Positions 49,196-58,402 are shown, counted from the stretch's first letter. The stretch is DNA of 64,000 nt from Streptomyces termitum (GCF_014650175.1 NZ_BMUL01000012.1:186001-250000), one strand, 5' to 3'. The notes: generated by a model not told the origin, from the letters alone. Program-made: numbers and translations.

Positions 49196-49615
49196 GCCCG
49201 GGCTCGTCCCGTTCCCCCCCCCAGATGACCAGGCTGTCGAGGATGCTCCGGTCGGGCCCGCCCAGCACGGGCGCGACCGACGAGGCGACGCGGTTGAAGC
49301 GGTGGGCGGCGACGGGGCCGTCAGCGGCGGCGGTGTGCTGTGGCGGTGGCCGGGACGGAACGGAACGGGGGAACGCGCCTGTCTGCCCGCCGAGGGGCTG
49401 CTTCCACCCTCTCTCGTTCTCCGGCCGGAGGCCACCGTCCGGGATATCGAAACGGTGGCCTCCGGCCCTCCCGGGCCCGCGAACCGGCGGACGGCACGTG
49501 ACCGGGCGTACTCCGGGCGACCGGTCGCGGGCGCGGTGGCCTCGGGCTCCGCTCGGGAGCGCCACACGGCCGGCACCTCCCGTGCGCGGGGTCTTCGGGG
49601 CGGCCGCTCCGGCCG

Positions 49616-50473
49616 TCAGGAGGGCTTGGCGGATACGTCCGCCGGGGACCGCGCAGCGGTGTCCTCGGTGATGTCCGCCGGAGTCTTGTCGTGCTGTGCG
49701 GCGGCGGCCGTCTCGCGGGCGAGGAACGTCCCGAGTTCGCCGATGGTGCTCATGAGGGGGGCGGGGAAGACGACGGTGCTGTTCTTGTCCACCCCGATCT
49801 CGACCAGGCTCTGCAGGTTGCGCAGCTGGAGGGCGAGCGGGTGGGACATCATGGTGTCGGAGGCGTCGCCGAGTGCCGCCGCGGCCATCGATTCGCCCTC
49901 GGCGCTGATGATCTTCGCCCTCTTCTCCCGCTCGGCCTCTGCCTGACGCGCCATGGCGCGCTTCATGCTCTCGGGCAGCTGGATGTCCTTCAGCTCGACC
50001 AGGGTGACCTCGACGCCCCAGTCGGCGGTGGTGATGTCGAGGATCTCGCGGATGTCGACGTTGATGCGGTCGGTCTCCGAGAGGGTCTCGTCCAGGGTGT
50101 GCTGTCCGACGACCTTGCGCAGGGTGGTCTGGGCGATCTGGTTGATGGCCGCGCTGACGTTCTCGACGGCGATGACCGATTTCACGGCGTCGACGACGCG
50201 GTAGTAGGCGACCGCGGAGACGTCGACGCTGACGTTGTCGCGGGTGATGATCCCCTGGGACTGGATGGGCATGGTGACGATCCGCAGCGACACCCGGTGC
50301 AGGACGTCCACGAACGGCACGATCAGCCGCAGCCCCGGCTCCCGGACCCCGATCAGCCGGCCGAACCGGAACAGCACGCCCTTCTCGTACTGCCTGACGA
50401 TCTTGACGGCCGTCGCCAGCCCCACCAGGGCGATCACGGCCAGCACGATCAGAACCACGATCAACACGCCCAC
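49616..50473 (-). CDS. SPFH/stomatin-like membrane protein (slipin)
   Basis: The protein has 285 residues from GTG at 50473, chosen because AGGAG lies 7 nt upstream; the longer frame is arginine-rich and antisense-like. One N-terminal membrane helix (VLIVVLIVLAVIALVGLATA). The SPFH domain starts VRQYEKGVLFRFGRL and includes EPGLRLIVPFVDVLHRVSLR, IITRDNVSVDVSAVAYYRV and RQAEAEREKRAKIISAEGE (the coiled-coil hinge). Stomatins form membrane scaffolds, often regulating proteases; the usual partner NfeD is absent. The C-terminus is Ala/Thr-rich. Confidence 0.9.
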   Translation of the reverse strand: MGVLIVVLIVLAVIALVGLATAVKIVRQYEKGVLFRFGRLIGVREPGLRLIVPFVDVLHRVSLRIVTMPIQSQGIITRDNVSVDVSAVAYYRVVDAVKSVIAVENVSAAINQIAQTTLRKVVGQHTLDETLSETDRINVDIREILDITTADWGVEVTLVELKDIQLPESMKRAMARQAEAEREKRAKIISAEGESMAAAALGDASDTMMSHPLALQLRNLQSLVEIGVDKNSTVVFPAPLMSTIGELGTFLARETAAAAQHDKTPADITEDTAARSPADVSAKPS

Positions 50474-51074
50474 GACACCGCTCCTCAGAACGAGGACCAC
50501 GTCACGCCCGCGCGAGGCCCGCCGACGGCGGCGACAAGAAGAGGACTTCTCCAGGCCGCCCGGAGGACTGCGCGGATCCTGCACGTGCGACGAGTCCTCC
50601 TCCTTCCCAGCATCGCGCGGGTTGTCGGCCCGGGCCAGGGGCCGGACGGTCCGCATACGGGCCGCCCCCTCCCGGAGCCGTCTCGGCGCGGAGGCGCGTT
50701 TCATGGTCAGGGGAGCATTCGGCCGCGGAACGCCGGACGGGCCGGCCTGCCGGCGGAGCACGCCCTCCGTCAGAAGCCGCGTGCCGGTTCGCACGACGTC
50801 TCACGGCGCCCCCCGACGTCACCACGAGCGCGCCAGGACCGTACGACATCCACCACGACCAGCACCCTGAGCAGGCCGGACCCGCCCGTGATCCGCGAGC
50901 TGACCGCTGCTGGCCGACCGCCGCTCCCGGTCTCCTCCGCGTGTCCGGCCTTCGCGTCGTCCCGGGAAGGCCGTCCGGGAACTGCCGTCCCCCGGCAGGG
51001 CCGCACATCGGCGGCCCGGATGCGGGCAGACGGCCCCGTAAGAGCCGGCGCCCTCGCTCGCGGAGAGGACCGAC
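50474..51074. other. 601-bp region without a recognised gene
   Basis: No frame shows plausible composition or a family motif. It lies between divergent genes, so it must hold both promoters, but none is clear. Confidence 0.5.
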
Positions 51075-51473
51075 ATGGCGGCCTCGATTCGACGGCACTG
51101 CACCATCCGCGGCCCGTGGGCCGCCGCCGAGGCACGCCGCGAGATGCACGGCCTCGTGGCCGATGCCCTCCTGGCGGGCGAGGCGGTCAGCGAGGCGACC
51201 GAGGCCGACGCGATGCTGGTGGTCAGTGAGCTGGTGAGCAACGCCGTCCGTCATGCCGGGGGCGGATGCTCCGTGGACCTCGCCCTGCGACCGGACGCCA
51301 TGGACATCGACGTGAGCGATCACAGCCGCGAACCACCGCGTCCCAGGAGCCCGAGCCCTGACGGGGACGGCGGATACGGCTGGGGCATCATCGCCCGTCT
51401 GACCAGCGAGCTGACCGTGGTGTGCCACGGGAGCGGCAAGACCGTCCATGCCCGGATCGGCCTCCCCCGCTGA
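51075..51473 (+). CDS. Anti-sigma-type ATP-binding protein (HATPase_c_2)
   Basis: The protein has 132 residues, start MAASIRRHCTIRG after GGAGAGGAC. A lone GHKL ATPase domain: the N-box is VVSELVSNAVRHAGG, the G1 box DIDVSDHS and the G2 box GGYGWGIIARL. Such RsbW/SpoIIAB-like proteins bind sigma factors or STAS proteins and phosphorylate the latter on Ser. It is directly upstream of a STAS gene and near an RsbU-like phosphatase, so a complete partner switch may be encoded. Confidence 0.9.
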   Translation: MAASIRRHCTIRGPWAAAEARREMHGLVADALLAGEAVSEATEADAMLVVSELVSNAVRHAGGGCSVDLALRPDAMDIDVSDHSREPPRPRSPSPDGDGGYGWGIIARLTSELTVVCHGSGKTVHARIGLPR

Positions 51474-51554
51474 CGGACGACGCGGCGGGGCCGCACACTG
51501 GAGAAGCGACCGGCGGATTCTCCGACCAGCTCACACCGGTGAGGGGGTCTGGTC

Positions 51555-51986
51555 GTGAGGGAAGCGAACGACCCACGGATCCCGGGCAGCGAGACGCGGC
51601 GTGTCTCCCTCCACTCCGCGCGGCGCGTCCACCGAGCGGTGAACGGATGCGCACGCGTCGAGCGTGCGGGCAGCGAGACATCCTCGACGTGGTTCCTCCG
51701 CGCGGCGGGCGAGTTCGACTCCGACACCGTCCCTTGCCTGCGCGAAGCGCTCGGCGATGCCCGCCGGGACGACGCCGAGCGGATCCTGCTCGATGTCTCC
51801 CGGGTGGGCTTCGGGGACTCCGCCTTCCTCGACGCACTGGTCGAGGCGCGTCGCGGACCCGCCGGGCTCGTCCTCGTCGGGCCGCTTCCCTTCCGGATCC
51901 GGCGCCTGTTCGAGCTCACGGGCACCCTGCGTCTGTTCCCCCTCGTCCTCCTCGCGACGGACCGCGGCGCCTCCGGCTCCGTCTGA
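51555..51986 (+). CDS. STAS-domain anti-anti-sigma factor
   Basis: The protein has 143 residues from GTG at 51555. A 40-residue N-terminal extension precedes the STAS domain, where RILLDVSRVGFGDSAFLDALVEARR contains the phosphorylatable Ser in GDSAF. It ends with LPFRIRRLFELTGTLRLF, the usual final helix. Unphosphorylated STAS proteins bind an anti-sigma kinase. The likely partner is the upstream ATPase (82-bp gap). Confidence 0.88.
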   Translation: MREANDPRIPGSETRRVSLHSARRVHRAVNGCARVERAGSETSSTWFLRAAGEFDSDTVPCLREALGDARRDDAERILLDVSRVGFGDSAFLDALVEARRGPAGLVLVGPLPFRIRRLFELTGTLRLFPLVLLATDRGASGSV

Positions 51987-52003
51987 GCCTTGCCCCCCTC
52001 TGA

Positions 52004-52513
52004 TCAGGCCGCCCCGGTCGCCGGGCCCGCCGACCGGGGCGGCCCGGCGAGGAGGATCTCGGCGGCCTGACTGGCGTTGCCGGCGTCGACGGCGCGGGCC
52101 ATGGCCGTGCGGGCGGCCTGCGGTGGTGTGTCCGGTGGGACGACCATCAGGGAGAAGTGGTCGTTGTCGCCGCGGGTGATCAGGACGGTGTCGTCGCCGA
52201 CGGGGAAGGAATCGAGGTGCACGACCCGGCCGTCGACGACGAGGCGGGTCGGGATGCCGTTCCAGGCGGAGGCGTCCAGGCCGACCCGGGTGACGGGCCC
52301 GAGGTACTCGGTCAGGGCGGTGAGCAGCGGCGGGACCTCCCGCTCGACGTCACGCGAGCGCGGCCACCACGCGCCGTCCAGAAGGCTCTGCCGGGCCCCC
52401 GTCGTCTCCATCCGGAGCAGCGCGGTGCCCGGTTCGACCGAGCGGTGGACCTCGTCCGGCAGGAGGCGCTGGGGTGCGGGGACCTGGTGGGGGGAAACGT
52501 GTGCGTCGGTCAT
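52004..52513 (-). CDS. DUF5994 family protein, copy 1
   Basis: The protein has 169 residues from the ATG at 52513 (MTDAHVSPHQVPAPQ). The diagnostic block LLDGAWWPRSRDVEREVPPLL is followed by GPVTRVGLDASAWNGIPTRL and VLITRGDNDHFSLMVVPPDT. The family is actinobacterial with unknown function, often beside stress-regulator genes. Two further members, one broken, occur in this island. It is convergent with the STAS gene, 17 bp away. Confidence 0.85.
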   Translation of the reverse strand: MTDAHVSPHQVPAPQRLLPDEVHRSVEPGTALLRMETTGARQSLLDGAWWPRSRDVEREVPPLLTALTEYLGPVTRVGLDASAWNGIPTRLVVDGRVVHLDSFPVGDDTVLITRGDNDHFSLMVVPPDTPPQAARTAMARAVDAGNASQAAEILLAGPPRSAGPATGAA

Positions 52514-52940
52514 GGTGGTCCGCCCGTCCACGGGTGGTGCCGCTTCCGCACGGCCGGTGCCACGGCGGGCGCCGGGCCGGCGGGCGGGGCGGCGGCCCCG
52601 CGCTTTCACCGTACTCCGGGGGACGTGCGGGCGCGCAGCCCTCCGCCGGGGAACCGATCGGCACCCGGGCTTCGGACGTACCCGTGCGCGTGCGGAGACG
52701 TACCGCCTGACTTCGGTCGTCCGGGCAAGGGCGGGAAGGACGGTCCCGACCGGCCACCAGCCGGCCCTTGAGCGGTACCGGGCCCCACGCCGGGGGACCC
52801 TGACCGGGCGGCCGGAGCCGGCGCGCGTGGCGGCCCCGGCCGCCGCGGAGCATCCTGGAAGCCGCACCGCCATGCCGTCCGGTCCGGCCCCCGGCGACGG
52901 ATCAGGCCGTGCCGCCCCGCTGTTCGCCTGGAGGCCCCGG
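52514..52940. other. 427-bp region without a recognised gene
   Basis: It lies between the divergent DUF5994 and phosphatase genes. The rightward frame is open through it but the composition is arginine-rich and non-coding-like; promoters are expected here. Confidence 0.5.
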
Positions 52941-54149
52941 ATGACCGTCGGACGCCACGAGGACGATGGGGATGCCGACCGCGCGGAGAGCTTCGGGGAG
53001 ATGCTGCTGGGCGGGCTCCTGGACCACGTCCACAGGCTGCCGCCCGACCGGATCGGGCCGGCCCTCGCCGACGCGGTCGCCCGGATGGGGGGCCGCGAGG
53101 TGCGGATCCTGCTCCAGGACTACGGGCAGCGGAACCTGGTCCCCCTCGCCGGGGACGGACTGGAGGACGGCGATGCCGTGCCCATCGACGGTACGGAGGC
53201 CGGCCGCTGCTTCCTCACCTCGCGCGCGGTCGAGGTGCCGGTGGCCGACGGCGTACGGGTCCATGCCCCGCTGCTGGACGGTGGCGACCAGGCAGGCGTC
53301 CTGGCCGTCACCCTGGACGCGGTCGACGACGACGTCCGCCGCCTCCTGCGCAGGCTCGCGGCCCTGGCCGCCGCCACGCTGCAGACCAAGAACGGCTACA
53401 CCGACCTCTTCTTCCGGGCCCGGCGCGGCGAACCGATGAGCGTCGCCGCCGAGATCCAGTGGTCCCTCCTGCCACCGCTCGCCATGAGGATGTCCCGCGT
53501 CGCGGTCGCCGGAGTCCTGGAACCCGCCTACGACGTGGCCGGCGACAGCTTCGACTACGCCCTGAACGGGGACGTCCTCCATCTCGCCATGATCGACGCC
53601 ATGGGTCACGGCCTGGACGCGGCGACCATGGCGACCGTCGCCATCGGCGCGTACCGGCACGCCCGCCGCATCAGCGTCGAACTCTCCGAGATCTATCTCT
53701 TCATGGACCGGGCCGTCGCCGAGCAGTTCGCCCCCGACCACTTCGTCACCGCGCAGATGCTGCGGCTCGACACCGGAACCGGCCTCCTCCAGTGGGTCAA
53801 TGCCGGACACCCCGCCCCCCTGCTGATCCGAGACCACCGCGTCGTACGCCGCCTGAACAGCCCCACCACCCTCCCCGTCGGCTTCGGCGGAGACCAGCCA
53901 CGGGTCAGCGAGGTGGCGCTCGAACCAGGGGACCGGATCCTCTGCTTCACCGACGGGCTGATCGAGGAACACGAGAGCGGCGAGGAGGAGTTCGGCGAGG
54001 ACCAGCTGATCGACTGGGTGAATCAGCTGGACAGGGCGGACCGGGAGGTGCACGCGGTGGCGCGGGACCTGTCCCACACCCTCAAACGGGCACGCGGCGA
54101 AGCCACTTCGGACGACTCCACGCTCCTCCTGATCGAGTGGCGCGGGTGA
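52941..54149 (+). CDS. PP2C-type (SpoIIE/RsbU-like) serine phosphatase with GAF-like sensor
   Basis: The protein has 402 residues from ATG 52941, 7 nt after GGAGG; an ATG at 52872 is the alternative. The N-terminal 150 residues resemble a GAF sensor (VRILLQDYGQRNLVPLAGDG). The phosphatase domain starts near 165 with AAEIQWSLLPP, then YDVAGDSFDYAL and DAMGHGLDAATMA (metal-binding Asp), VNAGHPAPLLI and LCFTDGLIEEH. It should dephosphorylate STAS proteins, turning on a sigma factor. It completes the partner-switch set. Confidence 0.92.
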   Translation: MTVGRHEDDGDADRAESFGEMLLGGLLDHVHRLPPDRIGPALADAVARMGGREVRILLQDYGQRNLVPLAGDGLEDGDAVPIDGTEAGRCFLTSRAVEVPVADGVRVHAPLLDGGDQAGVLAVTLDAVDDDVRRLLRRLAALAAATLQTKNGYTDLFFRARRGEPMSVAAEIQWSLLPPLAMRMSRVAVAGVLEPAYDVAGDSFDYALNGDVLHLAMIDAMGHGLDAATMATVAIGAYRHARRISVELSEIYLFMDRAVAEQFAPDHFVTAQMLRLDTGTGLLQWVNAGHPAPLLIRDHRVVRRLNSPTTLPVGFGGDQPRVSEVALEPGDRILCFTDGLIEEHESGEEEFGEDQLIDWVNQLDRADREVHAVARDLSHTLKRARGEATSDDSTLLLIEWRG

Positions 54150-54484
54150 CGGAGGGACGTGCCGCAAGGTGCAGTTGCCGACGTCGACCGCACGAGCCAC
54201 GGCGTCGGGCGGCGTGCCCGGAGGCGCTGCCAGGAGGGCGAAGCGGTCTTCGTGGCCAAGGGTGATGAGGGACCTGCCGGGCGCGCGTGTCCGGGCCGAC
54301 GTCCGTGAGGGGACTGAGGTGCGGTGGTGAGCATCTCCACCAGGGCGGACAGTTCGGTCGCGACGTCCCGGGAACGGGGCCACCACGCACCGTCGGGAAC
54401 GCCTCCGAGGCACCGCGCGGTCCGCCGCCGGAGCAGGTCCGTGCCGGGGCTTGACCACTCGGTGGGACTCGTTGCCGGATTCAC
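54148..54484 (-). pseudogene. Broken DUF5994 gene (frameshift and internal deletion)
   Basis: Two reading frames on the minus strand together give a DUF5994 protein. From about 54484 to 54290 the frame reads SSPGTDLLRRR ... VPDGAWWPRSRDVATELSALV. From about 54300 to 54150 another frame reads GRSLITLGHEDRFALLAAPP then PPDAVARAVDVGNCT. About 40 residues equal to the central part of copy 1 are missing between them. A single functional protein cannot result. The rest of the 54150-54773 stretch holds no gene I recognise. Confidence 0.8.
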
Positions 54485-54773
54485 CCCTGGTGGTCCGCCT
54501 GTCCGCGCGGGGCCGCCGGTACCTCATGGCCTGCGAGGCACCGCCGAGACGGCACGGTACGCGCGTGCCCGCGGTCACGCCCGCGACCGCCGACCTGGGC
54601 GGATGCTCCCGGCCCGGGAAATCGGCCGGCCGGAGACCGCTCGTCCGGCCCCGGCGCGGAGTAGGCTGGAGGTACCGGGAGTAACTCGAGCACCCGCTTC
54701 CACGCGGACGTCGTTTCCGGCGATCAAGACACTGAGCCGCCCCGCAGGGCGGCCCGGAGACGGGTCCGCGATC

Positions 54774-55328
54774 ATGACCACCGCCCTCGCACCCCCGCAT
54801 TCGGCGCGCCTTTCGCTGACGCCGAAGACCACCCTCGCCGGTCTCCTGGACGGCGCCTGGTGGCCTCGCTCGCGTGACCTCGCCGCTGAGCTTCCGCCCC
54901 TGGCCGACGCGCTGGAAGAGCGCTTCGGACGCATCACACGCGTCACGGTGAACCCCACCCGCTGGCCCGTCGTCCCGCACAAGGTCCCTGCCACCGGGCA
55001 CACCGTGCACGTCGGCTGGTTCACCGAGCAGGATCCCGACAAGATGATCCTGCTCTCCTACACCGTCGGCCGGGTCGACCTGCTGGTGATACCGCCCGAG
55101 ACCGAACCCGCCGCAGCCAGCCGGCTCATGGCGGCCGCCGCGGTCCCCGGTGGTGTCCTCACCGCTGGTGTCCTGATGTCCGACGAAGCCGCGACCGGCC
55201 GCCGCGTGCGCGACGCCCGCAGCAGCGAGGACGCCTGGGAGACGGACGGAGGGGCCGCCCTGCCGCCCCTCCGGCACCCGGTCACCGGCGCGCGAATGAT
55301 TCCGCTGCCGAAGACCACGCGGTGGTGA
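54774..55328 (+). CDS. DUF5994 family protein, copy 2
   Basis: The protein has 184 residues, MTTALAPPHSARLSLTP. It has LLDGAWWPRSRDLAAELPPL, then RITRVTVNPTRWPVVPHKV and HVGWFTEQDPDKMILLSYT. It diverges well from copy 1 and the pseudogene, so the family expanded before or during island formation. A 25-residue C-terminal tail is extra. A small membrane-protein gene starts 4 bp after it. Confidence 0.85.
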   Translation: MTTALAPPHSARLSLTPKTTLAGLLDGAWWPRSRDLAAELPPLADALEERFGRITRVTVNPTRWPVVPHKVPATGHTVHVGWFTEQDPDKMILLSYTVGRVDLLVIPPETEPAAASRLMAAAAVPGGVLTAGVLMSDEAATGRRVRDARSSEDAWETDGGAALPPLRHPVTGARMIPLPKTTRW

Positions 55329-55332
55329 CGCC

Positions 55333-55542
55333 ATGGAGACCCTGATCGTGCTCGCGGCCGTCGCTGCGCTGATCACGTTCGGCACGCTCCTTGCCCACCG
55401 GCTCAGCGCCCAGCACGAGACACGCATCGCCGCCCGCCACTACAGCGACCCCTTCCCGGCCGTCGTCCGACCGCCCGGTCACAGCCCCCACACGCCGACG
55501 GAGCAAGCTGCCCGCCGCGGGACCGTGGGCACCTGGCCCTGA
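55333..55542 (+). CDS. Small single-helix membrane protein
   Basis: The protein has 69 residues, METLIVLAAVAALITFG, with one N-terminal helix (3-22) and a Pro/His/Thr-rich C-terminal part. It starts 4 bp after copy 2 of DUF5994, so it is probably translated from the same message. Family unknown. Confidence 0.55.
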   Translation: METLIVLAAVAALITFGTLLAHRLSAQHETRIAARHYSDPFPAVVRPPGHSPHTPTEQAARRGTVGTWP

Positions 55543-55649
55543 CCGCTCCGGAGACCACTCCTCCGACCGAAGGCCGCGAGTGGGGCCACCCCACACCCGG
55601 GACAGCCCACCCGCCGGCCTCTCGCTCACCCGCGAAGGGAACACACCCC

Positions 55650-55916
55650 TTGTACCGCACCGACACCGCAGCCCTGCCCTCGGCCGGACAGGCCGAGATC
55701 CGCATCGTCGCCGCCACCCCCGAAGCCGCCCGCACGGTCGCCGAGGTGATCCGCCGCTCGTTCGCCGGGACGGAACAGCGCAGCTACCCCGCTCCCGACG
55801 GCGGCACCCGGCTCCACCTCACCGTCGACACCGAAACCGCCGCAGGGCCCGCCCGCTCCTGGCTCACCACCAGCAGCCCGTCCCCTCTCACCGGCACCCA
55901 CGTCGACGAGGTGTGA
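55650..55916 (+). CDS. Small hypothetical protein with a TTG start
   Basis: The protein has 88 residues from TTG at 55650, with GAAGGGA 10 nt upstream. It has an alpha/beta look: AEIRIVAATPEAARTVAEVIRRSF then RLHLTVDTETAAG. The sequence resembles no family I can name. It is co-directional with its neighbours. Confidence 0.5.
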   Translation: MYRTDTAALPSAGQAEIRIVAATPEAARTVAEVIRRSFAGTEQRSYPAPDGGTRLHLTVDTETAAGPARSWLTTSSPSPLTGTHVDEV

Positions 55917-55957
55917 CGACCCGCGGCCGTTCCCCACCCGGACGAAAGGACCCGGTC

Positions 55958-56230
55958 ATGGCCACACTCCGCGAGCGACAGGGGTACCGCGACCGGATCC
56001 TGACCGCCCTCTACGAAGCCACCGAAGGCAACCGCCTCCTCGGTGTCCCGGGGCGGAAACTGCGCAACGACCTGCGCATCCCGGAGGAAGACCTGGCCGC
56101 CGCCTGCACCTACCTCACCGGCGAGGGCCTGATCAGCGTCGACTGGGAACCGGGCAACACACCCGCGATGGTCTCCCTCACCCACCAGGGAATCCGCCGC
56201 ATGGAGGCCCAGGAGGAAGAACGCGGCTGA
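55958..56230 (+). CDS. Small winged-helix-like protein
   Basis: The protein has 90 residues from the ATG at 55958 (MATLRERQGYRDRIL), with AAAGGA upstream. The fragment ILTALYEATEGNRLLGVPGRKLR, LRIPEEDLAAACTYLTGEGLI and MVSLTHQGIRRMEAQ has the helix-helix-strand pattern of winged-helix DNA-binding proteins. Family is not named. Last gene of the 54774-56230 run. Confidence 0.65.
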   Translation: MATLRERQGYRDRILTALYEATEGNRLLGVPGRKLRNDLRIPEEDLAAACTYLTGEGLISVDWEPGNTPAMVSLTHQGIRRMEAQEEERG

Positions 56231-56736
56231 GCCGGACCGCCCCCGTGGCCCGCCGGCCCGCTGGCCCGCCCCGATGGACGGTCGTAAAATCGAACACGGA
56301 TCGAGCACGCTCACGTGTGACGATCCGGAAGGGCGGCCCCGACGGAGTGAATGCGCCGGGGCCGTTGTGACGACCGCCGCCGGGACCGCCCACCCGAGGT
56401 CTCGGACGGGGCACCGGCCGGTACGTCGGCGCCCGTCGTCCCTCGCAACGCCGGTCAGCGGCAGCCCGGAGATCCGTCGTGGGGCCCGCGCGCCGCCGCG
56501 GGCCCCCACCCCTTCCGTCGTCTATCGCATGGCGCAGAGGAGCGGGGGCGCCAGGCGGCAGTGGATCAGAGTCCTGCGAGGTGCGGGTCGCGGAGGTGGG
56601 GCGGGACGGCGATGCCCCGGTTCGCGCGGCTCCCCATGCGCAAGGAGAACCGCTGCGAGCAGAGGGACGCGGGTGAGGAGCAGGAACGTCATGACCGACC
56701 TGCCGCCGTCAGGGAGTCGGCACGGGCCCGCTGTCG
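56231..56736. other. 506-bp region without a recognised gene
   Basis: No reading frame looks genuine. The leftward frame around 56690 (MTFLLLTRVPLLAAVLLAHG) is hydrophobic but has no ribosome site and an arginine-rich continuation. Confidence 0.45.
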
Positions 56737-57111
56737 TCATGCTGGTGCAGCGGCGTCCAGAAGGTGCTGAACGGCCCGGGAGCGGTTCGCGAGTCTGAGG
56801 CGGCGTCCCTGCTGGGGCCACCAGTCGAGGACGGCCAGGAAGCCGGAGTCGCAGAAGGTGACCCGGGAGGTGTCCAGGACGAGGCCGGTGCAGCCGTCGG
56901 CGGCTGCTGAGGCCAGCAGCGCCCGCAGCGGGGCGGCGCTGAAGTGGTCGATCTCTCCGGCGAGGCGGACGACCAGGGTGGTGCCGAGGGTCGTGCAGGA
57001 GTCGACGACTATGACGCCGGGCGCGGTGTCCGCGCCCGAGTCGTGCACGACGGGAGGAGCGGGGGTGGCGAGAGCGGCGGACAGTATCGGGACGGCGCTT
57101 GAAGTACTCAC
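56737..57111 (-). CDS. STAS-domain protein, second copy
   Basis: The protein has 124 residues from GTG at 57111 (VSTSSAVPILSAALA). The STAS domain is TLVVRLAGEIDHFSAAPLRAL, GLVLDTSRVTFCDSGFLAVLDWW (phosphorylatable Ser in CDSGF) and ANRSRAVQHLLD. It is not adjacent to a kinase gene, so it could share the ATPase at 51075. It is followed by 500 bp of non-coding sequence. Confidence 0.85.
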   Translation of the reverse strand: MSTSSAVPILSAALATPAPPVVHDSGADTAPGVIVVDSCTTLGTTLVVRLAGEIDHFSAAPLRALLASAAADGCTGLVLDTSRVTFCDSGFLAVLDWWPQQGRRLRLANRSRAVQHLLDAAAPA

Positions 57112-57386
57112 GTCCCCATCAACGCCTCCCGCCCGGGGCCGGGGAACGAGCCACGCGCCCCTTTCACCCCATGTGACCAGCACCGATCCCCGACAAGGGG
57201 GAAAGATTCCACCCGAACGAGGCAGACGGACACCTACGACGCGACCACCGTCCTCCGGGACCGCGCGCCGCGTGGGACCGGCTGCGAGGGAGAGCGTCCC
57301 CCCGGGCGTCCTGCCGACCGGAGACTTCGATCCCCGTGGACTTCGACAGGAGACCTGTCACGTGCCCCATCCGTGCCCTTCAAGGG

Positions 57387-57403
57387 GGTGAACAGCGGTC
57401 ACC
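57387..57403. repeat. Inverted-repeat-bearing direct repeat, copy 1 (island right end)
   Basis: GGTGAACAGCGGTCACC has arms GGTGA and TCACC around 7 nt. An identical copy lies 176 bp away. No gene is present in 57112-57664. Confidence 0.7.
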
Positions 57404-57562
57404 AGGGGGCGGCATGAACGGGAAGCACTGGAAGAACCGCCCGAAGACTGACCCGCTTCGTTCCCGAACTCGCGCCCAGCGGTGCCCGGCAGAAGGACCC
57501 GGACGGCGGGCACCCCCCGTCGATGAGTCCAGGAGTGCGTGCCACAACGTGCCAGTAGGGGC

Positions 57563-57579
57563 GGTGAACAGCGGTCACC
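57563..57579. repeat. Inverted-repeat-bearing direct repeat, copy 2
   Basis: The same 17-bp sequence as at 57387, 88 bp before the attachment repeat; it may be an integrase or excisionase arm site. Confidence 0.7.
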
Positions 57580-57666
57580 AGAGGTTCGCCGGAGGCAGTC
57601 GACGCGGAGCCGTCAGTAGACATTCTCGCAGGTCAGAGGCTACGCACCTACTCAAGTACCGGGTGA

Positions 57667-57752
57667 TTCCCAAGCTTATAGCGCGGGTTCGATTCCCGTC
57701 ATCCGCTCTTGTGCGAAGCCCCAGGTCGGAGACCTGGGGCTTCGTTGTTGTC
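57667..57752. repeat. Second attachment-site copy
   Basis: It matches 49110-49195 closely (tRNA 3' half and terminator). The 13 bp before it continue a 21-22-bp block shared with the third copy (57654 and 59769) but not with the tRNA itself, so copies two and three are the same side of related elements. Confidence 0.9.
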
Positions 57753-58402
57753 TAGACCTCTTGGGGCTGGCGTGCCATACAGGCGCCGTAAGAAGTCGTT
57801 TCGTCAGGTCGCGAAAGGCCGAGCGGTGTCTCTCGCGGGGCGCCCGCGGATGTCCCCGGCCGGTGGAGTGCGGTGTGCTGCCCCGCGTCTCAAGGCGTCG
57901 GCCGGCTGAGAAAGCGGCAGCGGGCCGGACGTCCCGGCTCGTGTCCGGCCTGCTGTCGTCCCGTCAGCCGTCCGGTACATCGCGCGTGATCATCATGCGC
58001 GGGTGAGTAGACCTCCCGTGCCGTTGCCCGCCGGACGTCGGCGGGCGCTGGCCCCGGAAGCGGCCGGGCCGGTCGTACAACCGCTGCCCGCCGCGCGGAC
58101 GTTCCGCCGGGGCCGGTTCTCCTTCGTCCTGGCCGGCCTGCCGCTGGGCGGCGCTGGTCGTGGAGCCTTGCGACGCCACCGGCGGGGAGGTGCTGGTGAT
58201 GGCCGGTTCCGTCGCAGGGGCGGCGTTCCTCGCCGACGGTGGGGACGGACGGACGCGTTCGCAGCGGTTGCGGTGCGCACCTCTGCCGGTGCTGCGTGTG
58301 TTGGCGCGCGAGGGGCACGACGACGGCCGCACGGGGGGGTGACGGCCGGTCGGCGAGGGGCAGCGGTGCACCGCCCGGCACCCCGCGAGCACCCCTCCCG
58401 CC
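57753..58402. other. 650-bp region without a recognised gene
   Basis: This lies just beyond the second att copy. Frames are arginine/proline-rich and none fits a family. I see no promoter or repeat worth naming. Confidence 0.5.

Larger units (their letters stand above)
49196..57666. mobile_element. Genomic island at tRNA-Gly, without a recognisable integrase
   Basis: The segment is bounded by the 86-bp direct repeats. It contains partner-switching regulators, a stomatin, several DUF5994 genes and a pseudogene, small proteins, and long gene-poor stretches, unlike the compact core on either side. I find no integrase, excisionase, replication or transfer gene, so it appears to be a remnant or a passive satellite. 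Between 49196 and 49615 (420 bp) I see no gene. Confidence 0.7.

Noticed and set aside
56522..56821. Minus-strand hydrophobic frame
   Set aside because: Start lacks a ribosome site and the continuation is Arg/Pro-rich.
57336..57755. Open frame through the second att copy
   Set aside because: No ribosome site, arginine-rich, and its end is only translation of the tRNA repeat.
58160..58342. Plus-strand frame MEPCDATGGEVLVMAG
   Set aside because: Short, no ribosome site, no family; cannot be supported.
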